Shown here piece by piece: positions 43,126 through 52,414 of a stretch of 64,000 nt of DNA. Within the stretch, counting starts at the first letter, position 1. Every line of letters starts with the position of its first letter. Position numbers and translations under genes: made by a program. The notes beneath the pieces were generated by a model. It had not been told where the DNA came from. It worked only from the letters and a program-made list of their open reading frames with translations, and did no database searches. The stretch spans positions 62,001-126,000 of the forward strand of contig NZ_JACHIN010000024.1 in the NCBI RefSeq assembly GCF_014203235.1, in the 5' to 3' direction. Source of the DNA: Nonomuraea endophytica. GTDB taxonomy: Bacteria; Actinomycetota; Actinomycetes; Streptosporangiales; Streptosporangiaceae.

Positions 43126-46100
43126 ATGGTGCGGATCAGGGTGCTCGGGTCGTTCGCGGCCGAGGTCGACGGGGTGGCGGTGCCGCTGGGCGGGCCGCTT
43201 CAGCGTGCCGTGCTCGCGGTGCTGGTGGCTGCGCGCGGGCACGTGGTCTCCGCCGACCGGCTGGTCGACGACCTCTGGCACGACCGCGCCCCCGCGCAGG
43301 CGCTCGCGTCGCTGCAGGCTTACGTCTCCAATCTGCGCAGGCTTCTCGAACCCGGGCGGCCGCCGCGCACGCCTGCGCGGCTGCTGGTGAGCGCTCCTCC
43401 GGGGTACGCGCTGCGGCTGGCCGGGGACGCCGGGGACGCCGTGGACGCGTGGGAGTTCGAGCGGCTGCTGGACGAGGCGCGCTCCCTCGACGGCGCGCGG
43501 GCGCGGGACCTGGCGGAACGGGCGCTCGGGCTGTGGCGGGGACCCGCCTACGCCGAGGCGGCCGGGGCCGGGTGGGCCCTCGCCGAGGTGGCGCGGCTGG
43601 AGGAGCTGCGGCACGTGGCGCGGGAACTGCGGGTGGCGGCCGGGCTGCGGGCGGGCGACGCGGCGGGGGCGGTGCCCGAGGCCGAGGTGCTCGTCAGGGA
43701 AGCTCCGCTGCGCGAGGAGAGCTGGCGGCTGCACGCGCTGGCCCTGTGGCACGCGGGACGGCAGGGGGACGCGCTGGCCACCCTGCGGCGGGCCCGCGAG
43801 GTGATGGCCGACGAGCTGGGGCTGGATCCCGGGCCGGTGCTGGCCGGGCTGGAGTCGGCCATTCTGGAGGGGCGGGTGGAGGCTGTTGGGCCGCCGGTCG
43901 CCGCCGCTCCGGCGGTGGAGGTTGTCGCGCCGCCGGGTGCCGCCGCTCCGGCCGTTGGCGGTCCGCGGGCCGGTGGGGGTGCGCGGGCCGTACCGGATGG
44001 CGGGGTGTTCGTCGGGCGCGCGGCTGAGCTGGAGGCGCTGCTGCGGGCGGCCGCTTCCGCGCGTGACGGCGGGCCTGAAGTCGCGCTCGTGAGCGGGGAG
44101 GCCGGGCTCGGCAAGACCTCGCTTCTGCGACGGCTGCACGACCGGCTGGCCGGTGACGGGTGGCTGGTGGCCACGGGAAGCTGCCCTCGGGCCGAGGGGG
44201 TCCCGCCCGCGTGGGCGTGGGGGGAGATCCTTCGGGCCGTGGCCGCGCAGGCGCCGCCGCCCGCCGAGCTCGCCGCCACCCTCACCCCGCTGCTCGGCGA
44301 GACCGCCACCGTGTACGGCGACGCCGCCACCGGCCGCTTCCTCCTGCACCGGGCGGTCTGGTCGTGGCTGGCCGGAGTGTCCGCGGAACGCCCGCTGGCC
44401 GTCATGCTCGACGACCTCCACTGGGCCGACGCCGAGACGCTCGCGCTGATGTCCGGGCTGGAGGGCAGGGTGCTGCTCGTGGCCGCCTACCGCGACGACG
44501 AGCTCGACGGCGGCTCCACCGAGACGTTCGCCGCGCTGGCCAGGCGCGAACCGCTGCGCCTGCGCCTTCCCGGACTGGCGCGGGACGCGGTGGCCGCCCT
44601 GTTGTCCGCCCTGAGCGACGTCCCGGTCGACGCCCCGACCGTGGCGGCGCTGACCGAGCGGACCGGCGGCAACCCGTTCTTCGTCCGCGAGACCGCCCGC
44701 CTGCTCGACAGCGAAGGCGCCTTCCGGCGGCCGCGGGCGCTGCTCGACGGGGTGCCGCAGGGGGTGCGCGAGGTGCTGCTGCGGCGGCTGGCCAGGCTGC
44801 CCGAGGGCGCGGTCAGCGTGCTCAGGCTGGCGGCGGTCGCCGGGCGGGAGGCGAGCGTCGACGTGCTCGTCGCCGCCTCCGACCTCGGCGAGGAAGCGGT
44901 GCTCGACGGCGTGGAGTCGGCGCTGATCGCCGGGCTGCTCACCGAGCCCGGGGCGGGACGGGTGCGGTTCGTGCACGCGCTGGTGCGCGAGACGGTGGCG
45001 GGGGAGCTGTCGAAGGCCCGCGCCGAGCGCCTGCACCTGCGCGTCGGCGACGCCCTGGAGGCCCACGACCCGGACGACGCGTCCGCGCTGGCCTATCACT
45101 ACGCGCGGGCGCGTTCCCCCAAGTCCGTCGGGTACGGCATACGCGCCGCCGAGCTGGCCGAGGCCCGCTTCGCGCACGCGGCCGCCGTGGACCTGCTCAC
45201 CGGCGTGCTGGCCTACCTGGACGACCACAAGCGCGAGCGCGCCGGGCAGGCCCCGGCCGAACGCATCGACCTGCTCGGCAGGCTCCTGCGCGCCCAGGTG
45301 CGGGCCGGTGACCTCGGCGGCGCCAGGGCGACCAGGCAGCTCGCCATCGACGCCGCCGACGGCGACCCCGAACTGCAGATCGCCGCCTTCACCGCGTGGA
45401 CGGGCCCGGTCCCCTGGCAGAACCACGCCTACGGCAGCGTCGACCGCCCGCTGGTGGCGCTGCTGGAGCGGCTCATGGAGCGGCCCGGCCTGGACGAGGA
45501 GGTGCGCTGCCGCCTGCTGGACGCCTACGCCGCCGAGCTGGCCGCCCAGGGCGCCCCCGAGGCGCGGGCCGCCGCCCGGCGCGCCGTCGCGATCGCCGCG
45601 GGTCTGGACGACCCGTCGCTGCTCGCCCGCGCCCTGTCCACCCTCACCCACGACCTCGACCCGGTGCTCGACGCGCCGGAACGCGCCGGGATCGCCGAAC
45701 GGCTCGCTCGGGTGGAGACGCCCGAATACCGGTGGTACACGCTGTTCCTGCGCGCCACGGATGCCGTCGCCCGGAATGAGCCGGAGCGGGCGCTGGAACT
45801 GGTCGAGGAGAGCCTGGAACTGGCCAGGCGCTACCGGATGACCGAGCCGGTGAACGTGGGGGAGTGCGCGCTGGCCACCCTCGCCCGGATCAGGGGGGAC
45901 GACGTCTCGGCCCGCCGTACCTATGCCGAGGCCACGGCGCGCATGGCCGAGCACGGCTCGCTGCACGCGCACGGGTACCTGCTGCTCGTGCGGGCCGCCT
46001 TCATGGACGAGGACCTGCCGCGGGTCGCCCGGCACCTGCTGGAGGAGTACGGCGGGCTCGCCGCGGACCTGGTCGCCGTGGTCCTGGCGGCGGAAGGGCG

Positions 46101-46452
46101 GCTGGATGAGGCCCGCGAGATGCGGCGGCGGGCGGTGCCGATCAGGGCCGACTACTTCTTCCCCGTCTTCGCCGCCTTCCGTGCGACGGCGATGGTCGCG
46201 CTGGACGAGCGCGAGGGCGCCCGCGAGCTGTACGACGCGCTGCTCCCGCACGCCGGCGGGCCGCCCGCGGGCGCGGGCAGCATGTCGGTGGCCCTGCCGC
46301 CGCCCGCGCACACGCTCGGGCAGCTGGCCCGCCTGCTGGGCGAGGAGAGTACGGCCCGCGCCCACTTCACCAGAGCCGCCGAGATCGCCGGCCGCTGGGG
46401 CGCGGACCGCTGGGCCGCCGACTCCCGTGAAGAGGGCCGTCGGCTCTCGTGA
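43126..46452 (+). CDS. SARP/BTAD regulator with AAA ATPase domain
   Basis: The product is 1108 residues from ATG 43126. An OmpR-like HTH (about 1-90: VRIRVLGSFAAEVDGVAVPL, then VSADRLVDDLWHD) is followed by the bacterial transcriptional activation domain (about 95-245, ending GLDPGPVLAGLESAIL), an Ala/Pro linker and an AAA_16 ATPase with VFVGRAAELEALL, SGEAGLGKTSLLRRL and LAVMLDDLHWAD. A long helical TPR-like region completes it. Such SARP-LAL proteins activate secondary-metabolite or stress genes. TACCAT sits eight bases before the ATG, suggesting a leaderless mRNA. The divergent hydrolase/ABC operon is a candidate target. Confidence 0.88.
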   Translation: MVRIRVLGSFAAEVDGVAVPLGGPLQRAVLAVLVAARGHVVSADRLVDDLWHDRAPAQALASLQAYVSNLRRLLEPGRPPRTPARLLVSAPPGYALRLAGDAGDAVDAWEFERLLDEARSLDGARARDLAERALGLWRGPAYAEAAGAGWALAEVARLEELRHVARELRVAAGLRAGDAAGAVPEAEVLVREAPLREESWRLHALALWHAGRQGDALATLRRAREVMADELGLDPGPVLAGLESAILEGRVEAVGPPVAAAPAVEVVAPPGAAAPAVGGPRAGGGARAVPDGGVFVGRAAELEALLRAAASARDGGPEVALVSGEAGLGKTSLLRRLHDRLAGDGWLVATGSCPRAEGVPPAWAWGEILRAVAAQAPPPAELAATLTPLLGETATVYGDAATGRFLLHRAVWSWLAGVSAERPLAVMLDDLHWADAETLALMSGLEGRVLLVAAYRDDELDGGSTETFAALARREPLRLRLPGLARDAVAALLSALSDVPVDAPTVAALTERTGGNPFFVRETARLLDSEGAFRRPRALLDGVPQGVREVLLRRLARLPEGAVSVLRLAAVAGREASVDVLVAASDLGEEAVLDGVESALIAGLLTEPGAGRVRFVHALVRETVAGELSKARAERLHLRVGDALEAHDPDDASALAYHYARARSPKSVGYGIRAAELAEARFAHAAAVDLLTGVLAYLDDHKRERAGQAPAERIDLLGRLLRAQVRAGDLGGARATRQLAIDAADGDPELQIAAFTAWTGPVPWQNHAYGSVDRPLVALLERLMERPGLDEEVRCRLLDAYAAELAAQGAPEARAAARRAVAIAAGLDDPSLLARALSTLTHDLDPVLDAPERAGIAERLARVETPEYRWYTLFLRATDAVARNEPERALELVEESLELARRYRMTEPVNVGECALATLARIRGDDVSARRTYAEATARMAEHGSLHAHGYLLLVRAAFMDEDLPRVARHLLEEYGGLAADLVAVVLAAEGRLDEAREMRRRAVPIRADYFFPVFAAFRATAMVALDEREGARELYDALLPHAGGPPAGAGSMSVALPPPAHTLGQLARLLGEESTARAHFTRAAEIAGRWGADRWAADSREEGRRLS

Positions 46453-46503
46453 AGCTGGCCGTTGGGGTTCCGTGAAGCAGGCCGTCGGCTTCTGCGATGT
46501 GCG

Positions 46504-46926
46504 TCAGGCCAGGATGGCGTAGACGGTGCTCGCGTGGGCGGCCGGGTCGGTGGCGCCGTCGGGGGTGAGGGTGACGTCGGCGAACGCCAGCGTCCTGCCC
46601 AGCTTGGTGATCCGCACGTGCACCAGCACGTCCTTGCCCGCCACCGGCCGCTGGAACGTCGTGGACTGCTGCACCGTCGTCATCGGCACGAAGCCGCCCC
46701 TGGCCGAGGCGATCGCGATCACCGTAGCCGTGTCGGCGGCGGCCATCATGGCCTGCCCGCACAGTCCGCCGCCCTGCCTGGCCAGCGTGTCGGACCACGG
46801 CAGCCGGACCACCGCGTGGCGTTCGCCGGCCTCTTCCACGCGCAGCCCGAGGTCCTGGATCCAGGGGGCGAAGTAGTCCCGGAGAATCGCGTCGCCTTCT
46901 TCAGGTGTCACGGGCTCATCATGCAC
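46504..46926 (-). CDS. PaaI-type hotdog thioesterase
   Basis: This protein has about 140 residues. The fold marks are LGLRVEEAGERHAVVRLPW, QGGGLCGQAMMAAADTATVIA (the GGxxxxxxD element; here LCGQAMMAAADTA) and TTVQQSTTFQRPVAGKDVLVHV. Family members hydrolyse acyl-CoA thioesters. The start is uncertain: ATG 46938 would overlap the P450 start codon in one CCATGG, while GTG 46926 and GTG 46911 keep the genes apart. Confidence 0.82.
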   Translation of the reverse strand: MHDEPVTPEEGDAILRDYFAPWIQDLGLRVEEAGERHAVVRLPWSDTLARQGGGLCGQAMMAAADTATVIAIASARGGFVPMTTVQQSTTFQRPVAGKDVLVHVRITKLGRTLAFADVTLTPDGATDPAAHASTVYAILA

Positions 46927-46936
46927 GCTGGGGACC

Positions 46937-48193
46937 ATGGATGTGGAGACCGTCTTTCTGCCGTCGACGTACGAGAGTGGCGTGCCGTACGAGCTGTTCG
47001 CCCGGTTGCGGGAGGAGGCGGCGGTTCACTGGGTTCCGGAGCCCGCGGTGGGGCCGTGGGGGGCGGGGACCGGATATTTCGGGATTTTTCGGCATCAAGA
47101 GGTCAAGCATGTGCTGCGTACACCCGAGGACTTCTCCTCCCATCGCGGCGCCACCCAGATCCGTGACCCGCAGACGCCCGCCGATCTCGCGTTCGTGCGG
47201 GCGATGATGCTCAACACCGACCCGCCGGACCACTCCAGGTTGCGCAGGATCGTGGCGGCGGCGTTCTCGCCCCGGGCCGTGCGGCTGCTGGAGCGCACGA
47301 TCGCCGGGCGGGCGGCGGCGCTGTTCGCGGCGGGGGAGTGCGACTTCGTGGAGGTGGCGGCCGACCTGCCCGTCTGGACGCTCGCGCACGTGATGGGCGT
47401 GCCGGACGGCGACCGGCGGCTGCTGCACGACTGGGCCTCGCGGGTGATCGGCTACCAGGACGCCGACTACGCGGGCCTGTCCACCGCCGACGCGCGGCGG
47501 CTGAGCCCGATGGGACAACTCGCGCTGGCCGCCCGCCCCGAACTCGCACCCGGCGTGAACCCCCGCTCGAAGGCCGCCCTGGCCGACATGTTCGCCTACG
47601 CCAAGGCGCTGGCCGCCACCCCCACCGATGAGACGTCCGTGATGTCGGCCATGCTCAAGGGCGGGCTCACCGAGGCCGAATTCCAGAACATGTTCTTCCT
47701 GTTCGCCGTCGCCGGCAACGAGACCCTGCGCAACGGCATCCCCGGCGGCCTGCTCACCCTCCTGCGCCACCCCGCCGAGCACGCCCGCCTGCGCGCCGAC
47801 CCCGCGCTCCTTCCGGCCGCGATCGAGGAGATGTTGCGCTTCTGGCCGCCCGTCATGAACTTCCGCCGTACGGCCACGCGCGACCTCACCCTCTCCGGCC
47901 AGGAGATCAAGGAGGGTGACAAGGTCGTCGTCTACCACGCCGCCGCCAACCGCGACCCTTTGGCCTTCGCCGAACCTGACCGCTTCGACGCCGGCCGTAC
48001 CCCCAACGACCACGTCAGCTTCGGCTTCGGCCCGCACTTCTGCCTGGGCGCGCACCTGGCCAGGGTGCAGATGCGCGCCGTCTTCACCGAGCTCCTGCGG
48101 TGGGAGGTCACGCTCACGGGCGCGCCGGTCCGCCTCACCTCCAACTTCCAGAACGGGCTCAAGCACCTTCCCGTACGGCTGCGCCCGGCTTGA
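46937..48193 (+). CDS. Cytochrome P450
   Basis: This 418-residue soluble bacterial P450 has LNTDPPDHSRLRRIV (C-helix), FAVAGNETLRN (I-helix AGxET), EEMLRFWPPV (ExxR) and the heme loop FGFGPHFCLGAHLAR with Cys369. The NTDPPDHSRLR and PVMNFRRTATRDL blocks recall the CYP124/125 steroid and lipid hydroxylase group. Electrons would come from a ferredoxin not encoded here. GGGGA lies just before the ATG. Confidence 0.9.
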   Translation: MDVETVFLPSTYESGVPYELFARLREEAAVHWVPEPAVGPWGAGTGYFGIFRHQEVKHVLRTPEDFSSHRGATQIRDPQTPADLAFVRAMMLNTDPPDHSRLRRIVAAAFSPRAVRLLERTIAGRAAALFAAGECDFVEVAADLPVWTLAHVMGVPDGDRRLLHDWASRVIGYQDADYAGLSTADARRLSPMGQLALAARPELAPGVNPRSKAALADMFAYAKALAATPTDETSVMSAMLKGGLTEAEFQNMFFLFAVAGNETLRNGIPGGLLTLLRHPAEHARLRADPALLPAAIEEMLRFWPPVMNFRRTATRDLTLSGQEIKEGDKVVVYHAAANRDPLAFAEPDRFDAGRTPNDHVSFGFGPHFCLGAHLARVQMRAVFTELLRWEVTLTGAPVRLTSNFQNGLKHLPVRLRPA

Positions 48194-48238
48194 TCTGCGG
48201 TTTGTGTCCTGGGTAAAGGCCGGGCAAGATTTCGTGCC

Positions 48239-49402
48239 GTGAAACGAGCAGCAATGATCAAGGCCTGGGCTCTGCCGTACTGGACCAGAGGCCAGGCGGG
48301 GCGCGAGACGCCACCGGACCTCTTCCGGGTCCTCTACTACGGCTGGCTGGCGGCGTTCTCCCTCAAACTGCTCGGATCGGCCTGGGACGTCTCCTGGCAC
48401 TTCAAGTGGCTGCGCGACGACCTGGCCCCGCCGCACCTGCTGAACTCGGCCGGAACGGCCCTCGCCCTGGCCCTCACCATCGTCCACGGCTACACCGGCT
48501 ACGGCGTCGACAGGACCGCGCTGCGGCTCATCCAGTGGGGGACCGGCATCTTCCTGGTCGCCGTCCCGCTCGACCTGATCAACCACCGCGTCAACGGCCT
48601 CGACATCACCTCGTGGAGCCCGTCGCACATCCTGCTGTACGTGGGCACGTTCTTCATGATCGCCGGGGTGATCCGGGGCTGGTTCACCGGAGCGCCGCCG
48701 GGCCGGGAGCGGACCGTGGTGCTGGGCGCGTTCTTCGCGTTCTTCCTGGAGAACGTGCACTTCCCCGAACAGCACCAGGAGTACGGCGTGCTGTCCATCG
48801 GCGCCTGGGACAACAACGCCGCCTACGCCGAGCCGATCCTGCTGCAGTTCGCCGCCGACCAGATGGGGCGGCCGGTCGACCGGACCACCATGGTCGGCTT
48901 CTCCCTGCCGGTGCCGGACGCGCTCTACCCCGTCTACGCCGTCGTCGTCGGCATGACCGTGCTGGCCGTCGCCCGCCTGATGATCGGCCGCTTCGGCAGC
49001 GCCACCCTGATCGCCGCCGCGTACGTCGGTTTCAGGACGCTCGTGTGGCCGATGCTGACCGCCACCGGGTTCCCGCCGTCGGCGGTGCCGTTCTTCCTGA
49101 TCGCCGGGGCGATCGCGGTGGACCTGGCGTTCGCGATCAGGATGCCGGTGGTGCGCGCCGTCGCCGGATCCGTCCTCGCGACCGCCGCCGTCTACGGCGG
49201 GCTGATCGCGCAGAGCGCGCTCATGGGCGGCGTGTACGGCACGCTCAACGGCATGCACGGCCTCCTCGGCGCCCCACCCCTGGCCACGGCCTCGGCCATC
49301 TGGGCAGGGGCTGGCCTCCTGGTTGCCTGGCTGGCCGGCGAATGGTTCGTCAACCGCTTCGAACTCCACCCCCTCAACCCCCGAGGCGTCGTCCCCGCCT
49401 AA
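48239..49402 (+). CDS. Multi-pass membrane protein, unrecognised
   Basis: This 387-residue protein has eight to ten hydrophobic segments. Polar, His-rich motifs lie between them: WDVSWHFKWLRDD, HLLNSAGTALALALTIVHGY, INHRVNGLDITSWSPSHILL and ENVHFPEQHQEYGVL. These conserved-looking His could bind a metal or haem, but I cannot name the family. GTG 48239 is the start used; ATG 48254 is in frame. It precedes copD-copC on the opposite strand, which may be chance. Confidence 0.7.
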   Translation: MKRAAMIKAWALPYWTRGQAGRETPPDLFRVLYYGWLAAFSLKLLGSAWDVSWHFKWLRDDLAPPHLLNSAGTALALALTIVHGYTGYGVDRTALRLIQWGTGIFLVAVPLDLINHRVNGLDITSWSPSHILLYVGTFFMIAGVIRGWFTGAPPGRERTVVLGAFFAFFLENVHFPEQHQEYGVLSIGAWDNNAAYAEPILLQFAADQMGRPVDRTTMVGFSLPVPDALYPVYAVVVGMTVLAVARLMIGRFGSATLIAAAYVGFRTLVWPMLTATGFPPSAVPFFLIAGAIAVDLAFAIRMPVVRAVAGSVLATAAVYGGLIAQSALMGGVYGTLNGMHGLLGAPPLATASAIWAGAGLLVAWLAGEWFVNRFELHPLNPRGVVPA

Positions 49403-49784
49403 CCACTCACCCGCCCCCCACGGGGCTGTGCGCCCCCCGGGGCTGTGCCCCCTGGGTGCTTGGCTGGGCCGCGCCCCACGCCGCGCCCCACGCCTCGCGC
49501 CCCACGCGCGCTCGCGCCGCCCAGGCGGTCAGCCAGCGCCCCGCGCGGTTGTGCTCGCGCCTCGCGCTCCGCGCGCGCTCGTGTCGCCTGGGCGGTCACC
49601 CGGCGCCCCGCGAGGTTGTTCCCGCCTGGGCGCCAAGCCGGTTCCCGCGCGTAGGCGTGCCCCCTGGGCTCTTGGCCGGGCACTTACGGGGTTGCGCCCG
49701 TCCAGGTGGTCGGCTGGGGCCCGCGTGGATCTGTGCCCGTCGGGGTGGTCAGCGGGGCGGCGTGGGGGTGTGGCCGGCGGGTGG
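49403..49784. repeat. GC-rich intergenic tract with imperfect direct repeats
   Basis: No supportable gene. A 48-base unit (GCGCGCTCG...GGTTGT) occurs at 49506-49553 and, diverged, at 49573-49620. CGCCCCACGC-like words recur three times near 49470-49505. Open frames here have low-complexity composition and no ribosome sites. The tract lies between convergent genes. Confidence 0.5.
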
Positions 49785-50945
49785 TTAGCCGATTGAGGCG
49801 CGGGTGATGGCTACGGCGACGCCGTAGGCCAGGCCCATCACGGCCACCTCCGCGCTGGCCCAGCCGACCACGGAGGTGGCCTTCCCGGCGGCGATGCCGG
49901 GCAGCAGGCGCCACCTGATGTGGGCGGCCAGCGGCACCAGCAGGGCGGTCAGGGCGACCTTGGTGACGACGAGCAGGCCGTACTCGGTGGTGAGGATCGC
50001 GTCCGGCAGCTCCACGCCCGGCGTCAGCGCCAGTGTGCCGAGGCCGCTGACCAGCCCGGACGCCGCCACCAGCGCCAACGCTAGCGTCGCCAGCCGGGAG
50101 AACTTGGGCAGCGCCGTCGCCAGCAGGTCGCGGCGCGGGGCCAGGAACACCACGGTGGCCAGCAGCCCGCCGGTCCAGGCGGCGGCGCCGATCACGTGCA
50201 GTTCCATGGAGATCATGATCGGGTCGTGCCAGACGGAGTCGACCGCGTGCCCGGTCACCGGGATCGGCAGCAGCCCGAACGCCGCCACCACGATCCGCAG
50301 CTCCGCCGGAACCTTCTCGCCGTACCGCACCGCCATCAGCCCGATCCCCGCCGCCGCCAGCGCGCACGCGGCGCTGAACAGCAGTCCTTGGCCGGTGCCC
50401 ACACCGTCCACGTAGGCGGTGATCATGCCGAGGGTGGGGACGCCGCCCGGGTTGAGCTCGGCGGTCTGGAAGACGATCGTGACCAGCGCGCAGATCGCCC
50501 ACGCCCAGGCGGCGGTGACCGCCAGCGGCCGTACCCGCCGAAGAACCGGCTCGGTGCGTTCAGGCTCGTCGAACCCGAGCAGCTTGGGCAGCAGGCTCAG
50601 CCCGACCGTCGCCACGGCGGCCACGTCGAGCAGCACCCGCACAACGGGCAGCCCGAAGGCCACCACCGGCCCCGGCAGCACGATGCCCGGTACCGCCTCC
50701 TGCGCGGTCACCGTGCTGGCCACCACAGCCGAGGCGACAGCAGCCAGCACGAAGACCCCGGCCATCCCACGCACCCCGGCCATCCCACGCACCCCGGCAA
50801 GCCCGTGCACTCCGGCCATGCCACGCACTCCGGTCATCCCGCGCACGGTGGTCAACCCACGCTCGGTGTCCGGACCGCCGGCGGCCGGACCGCCTGTCCC
50901 GGTCTCGTGATCCTCGCTCTCGTGGACCGGCGTGGTGCCGCTCAC
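49785..50945 (-). CDS. copD: Copper resistance protein CopD-like, with N-terminal hexapeptide repeats
   Basis: The product is 386 residues from GTG 50945, which overlaps the CopC stop as GTGA. Residues about 1-30 are polar, then six tandem VRGMAG-type hexapeptides (about 29-64) precede the first membrane helix. About eight helices follow, with LHVIGAAAWTGGLLA (the CopD-domain His block) and FSRLATLALALVAASGLVSG. CopD is thought to carry copper across the inner membrane with CopC. The repeat insert is not a usual part of CopD. Confidence 0.85.
   Translation of the reverse strand: MSGTTPVHESEDHETGTGGPAAGGPDTERGLTTVRGMTGVRGMAGVHGLAGVRGMAGVRGMAGVFVLAAVASAVVASTVTAQEAVPGIVLPGPVVAFGLPVVRVLLDVAAVATVGLSLLPKLLGFDEPERTEPVLRRVRPLAVTAAWAWAICALVTIVFQTAELNPGGVPTLGMITAYVDGVGTGQGLLFSAACALAAAGIGLMAVRYGEKVPAELRIVVAAFGLLPIPVTGHAVDSVWHDPIMISMELHVIGAAAWTGGLLATVVFLAPRRDLLATALPKFSRLATLALALVAASGLVSGLGTLALTPGVELPDAILTTEYGLLVVTKVALTALLVPLAAHIRWRLLPGIAAGKATSVVGWASAEVAVMGLAYGVAVAITRASIG
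50758..50865. repeat. Six 18-base tandem repeats in copD
   Basis: The plus strand shows units of the form CCGGCCATCCCACGCACC starting every 18 bases at 50758, 50776, 50794, 50812, 50830 and 50848. The first two are identical and the others have one to several changes. They encode the VRGMAG hexapeptides before CopD helix 1. Confidence 0.85.
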
Positions 50946-51571
50946 GCCTGTGCGCCCTTGTCTCCCGGGGGTGCGGCGGGCTGAGCGCTTCGGCGCAGGG
51001 CGATCACGGTTCCGGCCGCGAGCAGCAGCAGGGCGCCGACGATCCAGACGACCGCCATCCCGGCCCCGCCGTTGGCCGCCGCCTCCGCCGCCTGCGCGCT
51101 GAGGTCGGCCGATCCCGTGGCGGGCCGCGCCACTGCGGCAGCACTGGGCTGCCCGTCAGCCGCCGCGGTAGGTGCCGCGGGGGTGGTGAGCTTGAGGGTG
51201 AAGCGGACCTGGCCGGTTACCGGGTGGCCGTCGGACGACAGGATCCGGTAGCCGATCACGTACGCGCCGTCCGTGGTCAGTGTCTTCAGCGGTACGGTCA
51301 CCCGCTCCTTGGCCACCACGGTCGCGCCCGAGGTCAGCGCCTCGCCCCCCGGCCCGGTCAGCCCGATCTGCGCGTAGCCACGCCGTACCGGCTGGTCGAA
51401 GACGAGCGTGACCCGCTGCGGCGCGGCGGTGAGCACCGCGTCGGCACCGGGGTCGCTGGAGACCAGCACGTTGTGCGCCTGCGCTGGAGCGATCCAGCCG
51501 CCGACCGCCGCACAGGCGAGCAGCAGGACCGTGAGAAGCCGCCTCACCGATCTTGACCTTCCCTCGAACAC
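50942..51571 (-). CDS. copC: Copper-binding periplasmic-type protein CopC
   Basis: This 209-residue protein has a signal peptide (RRLLTVLLLACAAVGGW...AQA) whose cleavage leaves His as the first mature residue (HNVLVSSDPGADA), a known Cu(II) ligand position. The second His block is SSDGHPVTGQVRF. A CopC/YcnJ-type beta sandwich is followed by an Ala/Pro linker and a C-terminal helix (AVVWIVGALLLLAAGTVIAL) that anchors it outside the membrane. It forms an operon with CopD. GTG 51547 is an alternative start. Confidence 0.9.
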   Translation of the reverse strand: MFEGRSRSVRRLLTVLLLACAAVGGWIAPAQAHNVLVSSDPGADAVLTAAPQRVTLVFDQPVRRGYAQIGLTGPGGEALTSGATVVAKERVTVPLKTLTTDGAYVIGYRILSSDGHPVTGQVRFTLKLTTPAAPTAAADGQPSAAAVARPATGSADLSAQAAEAAANGGAGMAVVWIVGALLLLAAGTVIALRRSAQPAAPPGDKGAQA

Positions 51572-51597
51572 CTCGAAACCCGTCTATGGTCCCACCT

Positions 51598-52356
51598 ATG
51601 GATGACCTGTTCGGCGGTGCCGCCCCCTATTACGCCAGACACCGCGCCGACCACGGCGAGGCGGCGATCGACCGGCTGGCCGCGGCGTTCGGCGCGCGGG
51701 CCACGGTGCTCGATCTGGGCTGTGGTCCGGGCACGGTGGCGATCCCGCTGTCGGAGCAGGTGGAGGGGGTGCTGGCGGTCGATCCGGCGGAGGAGATGCT
51801 GGCCGAGGGGCGCAAGCTGGGCGCCGGGCGGGCGAACATCCGGTGGCTGGCCGGCGATTCGACCGCGTTGCGGGAGTTGCCGGGTTTCGGCCATGTGGTG
51901 ATGGGCCGGTCGTTCCATTGGATGGACCGGCGGACGGTCCTCGCCGACCTGGACGATCTGCTGCCGCCGGACGGGATCGTGGCGCTGGTGGGTCCCACGC
52001 GCGACCACGAGAACCTGCCGTGGGAGCCGGTGACGCGGCGGGTGCGGGAGGAGTTCGGGGTGAACGGGCTGACCGCCCGCGACTCCTACCAGGCCAGCGG
52101 CAAGCACCATGACGAGGTGCTGGCCGACTCGCCGTTCGGGGACCTGGAGTCGGAGGTGTTCACCTGGCGGCGCGACCGGGACCAGGACGACGTGATCGGC
52201 CTGCAGCTGTCGTACTCGTACTCGGCTCCGGCCCGCCTCGGCGAGCGTAAGGACGCCTTCGTCGGCGCGCTGCGGGCCGCCCTGACGGCGGCGAACCCGT
52301 CCGGCCGCTGGGTGGAGGAGGTCCGCACGCAGGTCCTGCTCGCCCGCCGCCCCTGA
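51598..52356 (+). CDS. Class I SAM-dependent methyltransferase
   Basis: The product is 252 residues from ATG 51598. Motif I is ATVLDLGCGPGTVAIPL, with VLAVDPAEEML (motif II acid) and HVVMGRSFHWMDR, where WMDR is typical of the Methyltransf_11/UbiE-like group. The substrate is unknown. TATGGT lies about nine bases before the ATG and no ribosome site is obvious, so it may be leaderless. It diverges from copC with 26 bases between them. Confidence 0.88.
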   Translation: MDDLFGGAAPYYARHRADHGEAAIDRLAAAFGARATVLDLGCGPGTVAIPLSEQVEGVLAVDPAEEMLAEGRKLGAGRANIRWLAGDSTALRELPGFGHVVMGRSFHWMDRRTVLADLDDLLPPDGIVALVGPTRDHENLPWEPVTRRVREEFGVNGLTARDSYQASGKHHDEVLADSPFGDLESEVFTWRRDRDQDDVIGLQLSYSYSAPARLGERKDAFVGALRAALTAANPSGRWVEEVRTQVLLARRP

Positions 52357-52414
52357 GCACAAATGCCCTAAAGTACGGCGAAGCAAACCGTAATCGGCAA
52401 AAAGGGAACCGGCG

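Noticed and set aside
41686..46365. 1559-codon minus-strand frame
   Set aside because: It runs antisense through the SARP gene and out of frame through the hydrolase fusion gene; composition is that of a shadow frame.
49399..49796. Arg/Ala-rich frames on both strands after the membrane protein gene
   Set aside because: Low-complexity products of a GC-skewed repeat, no start context.
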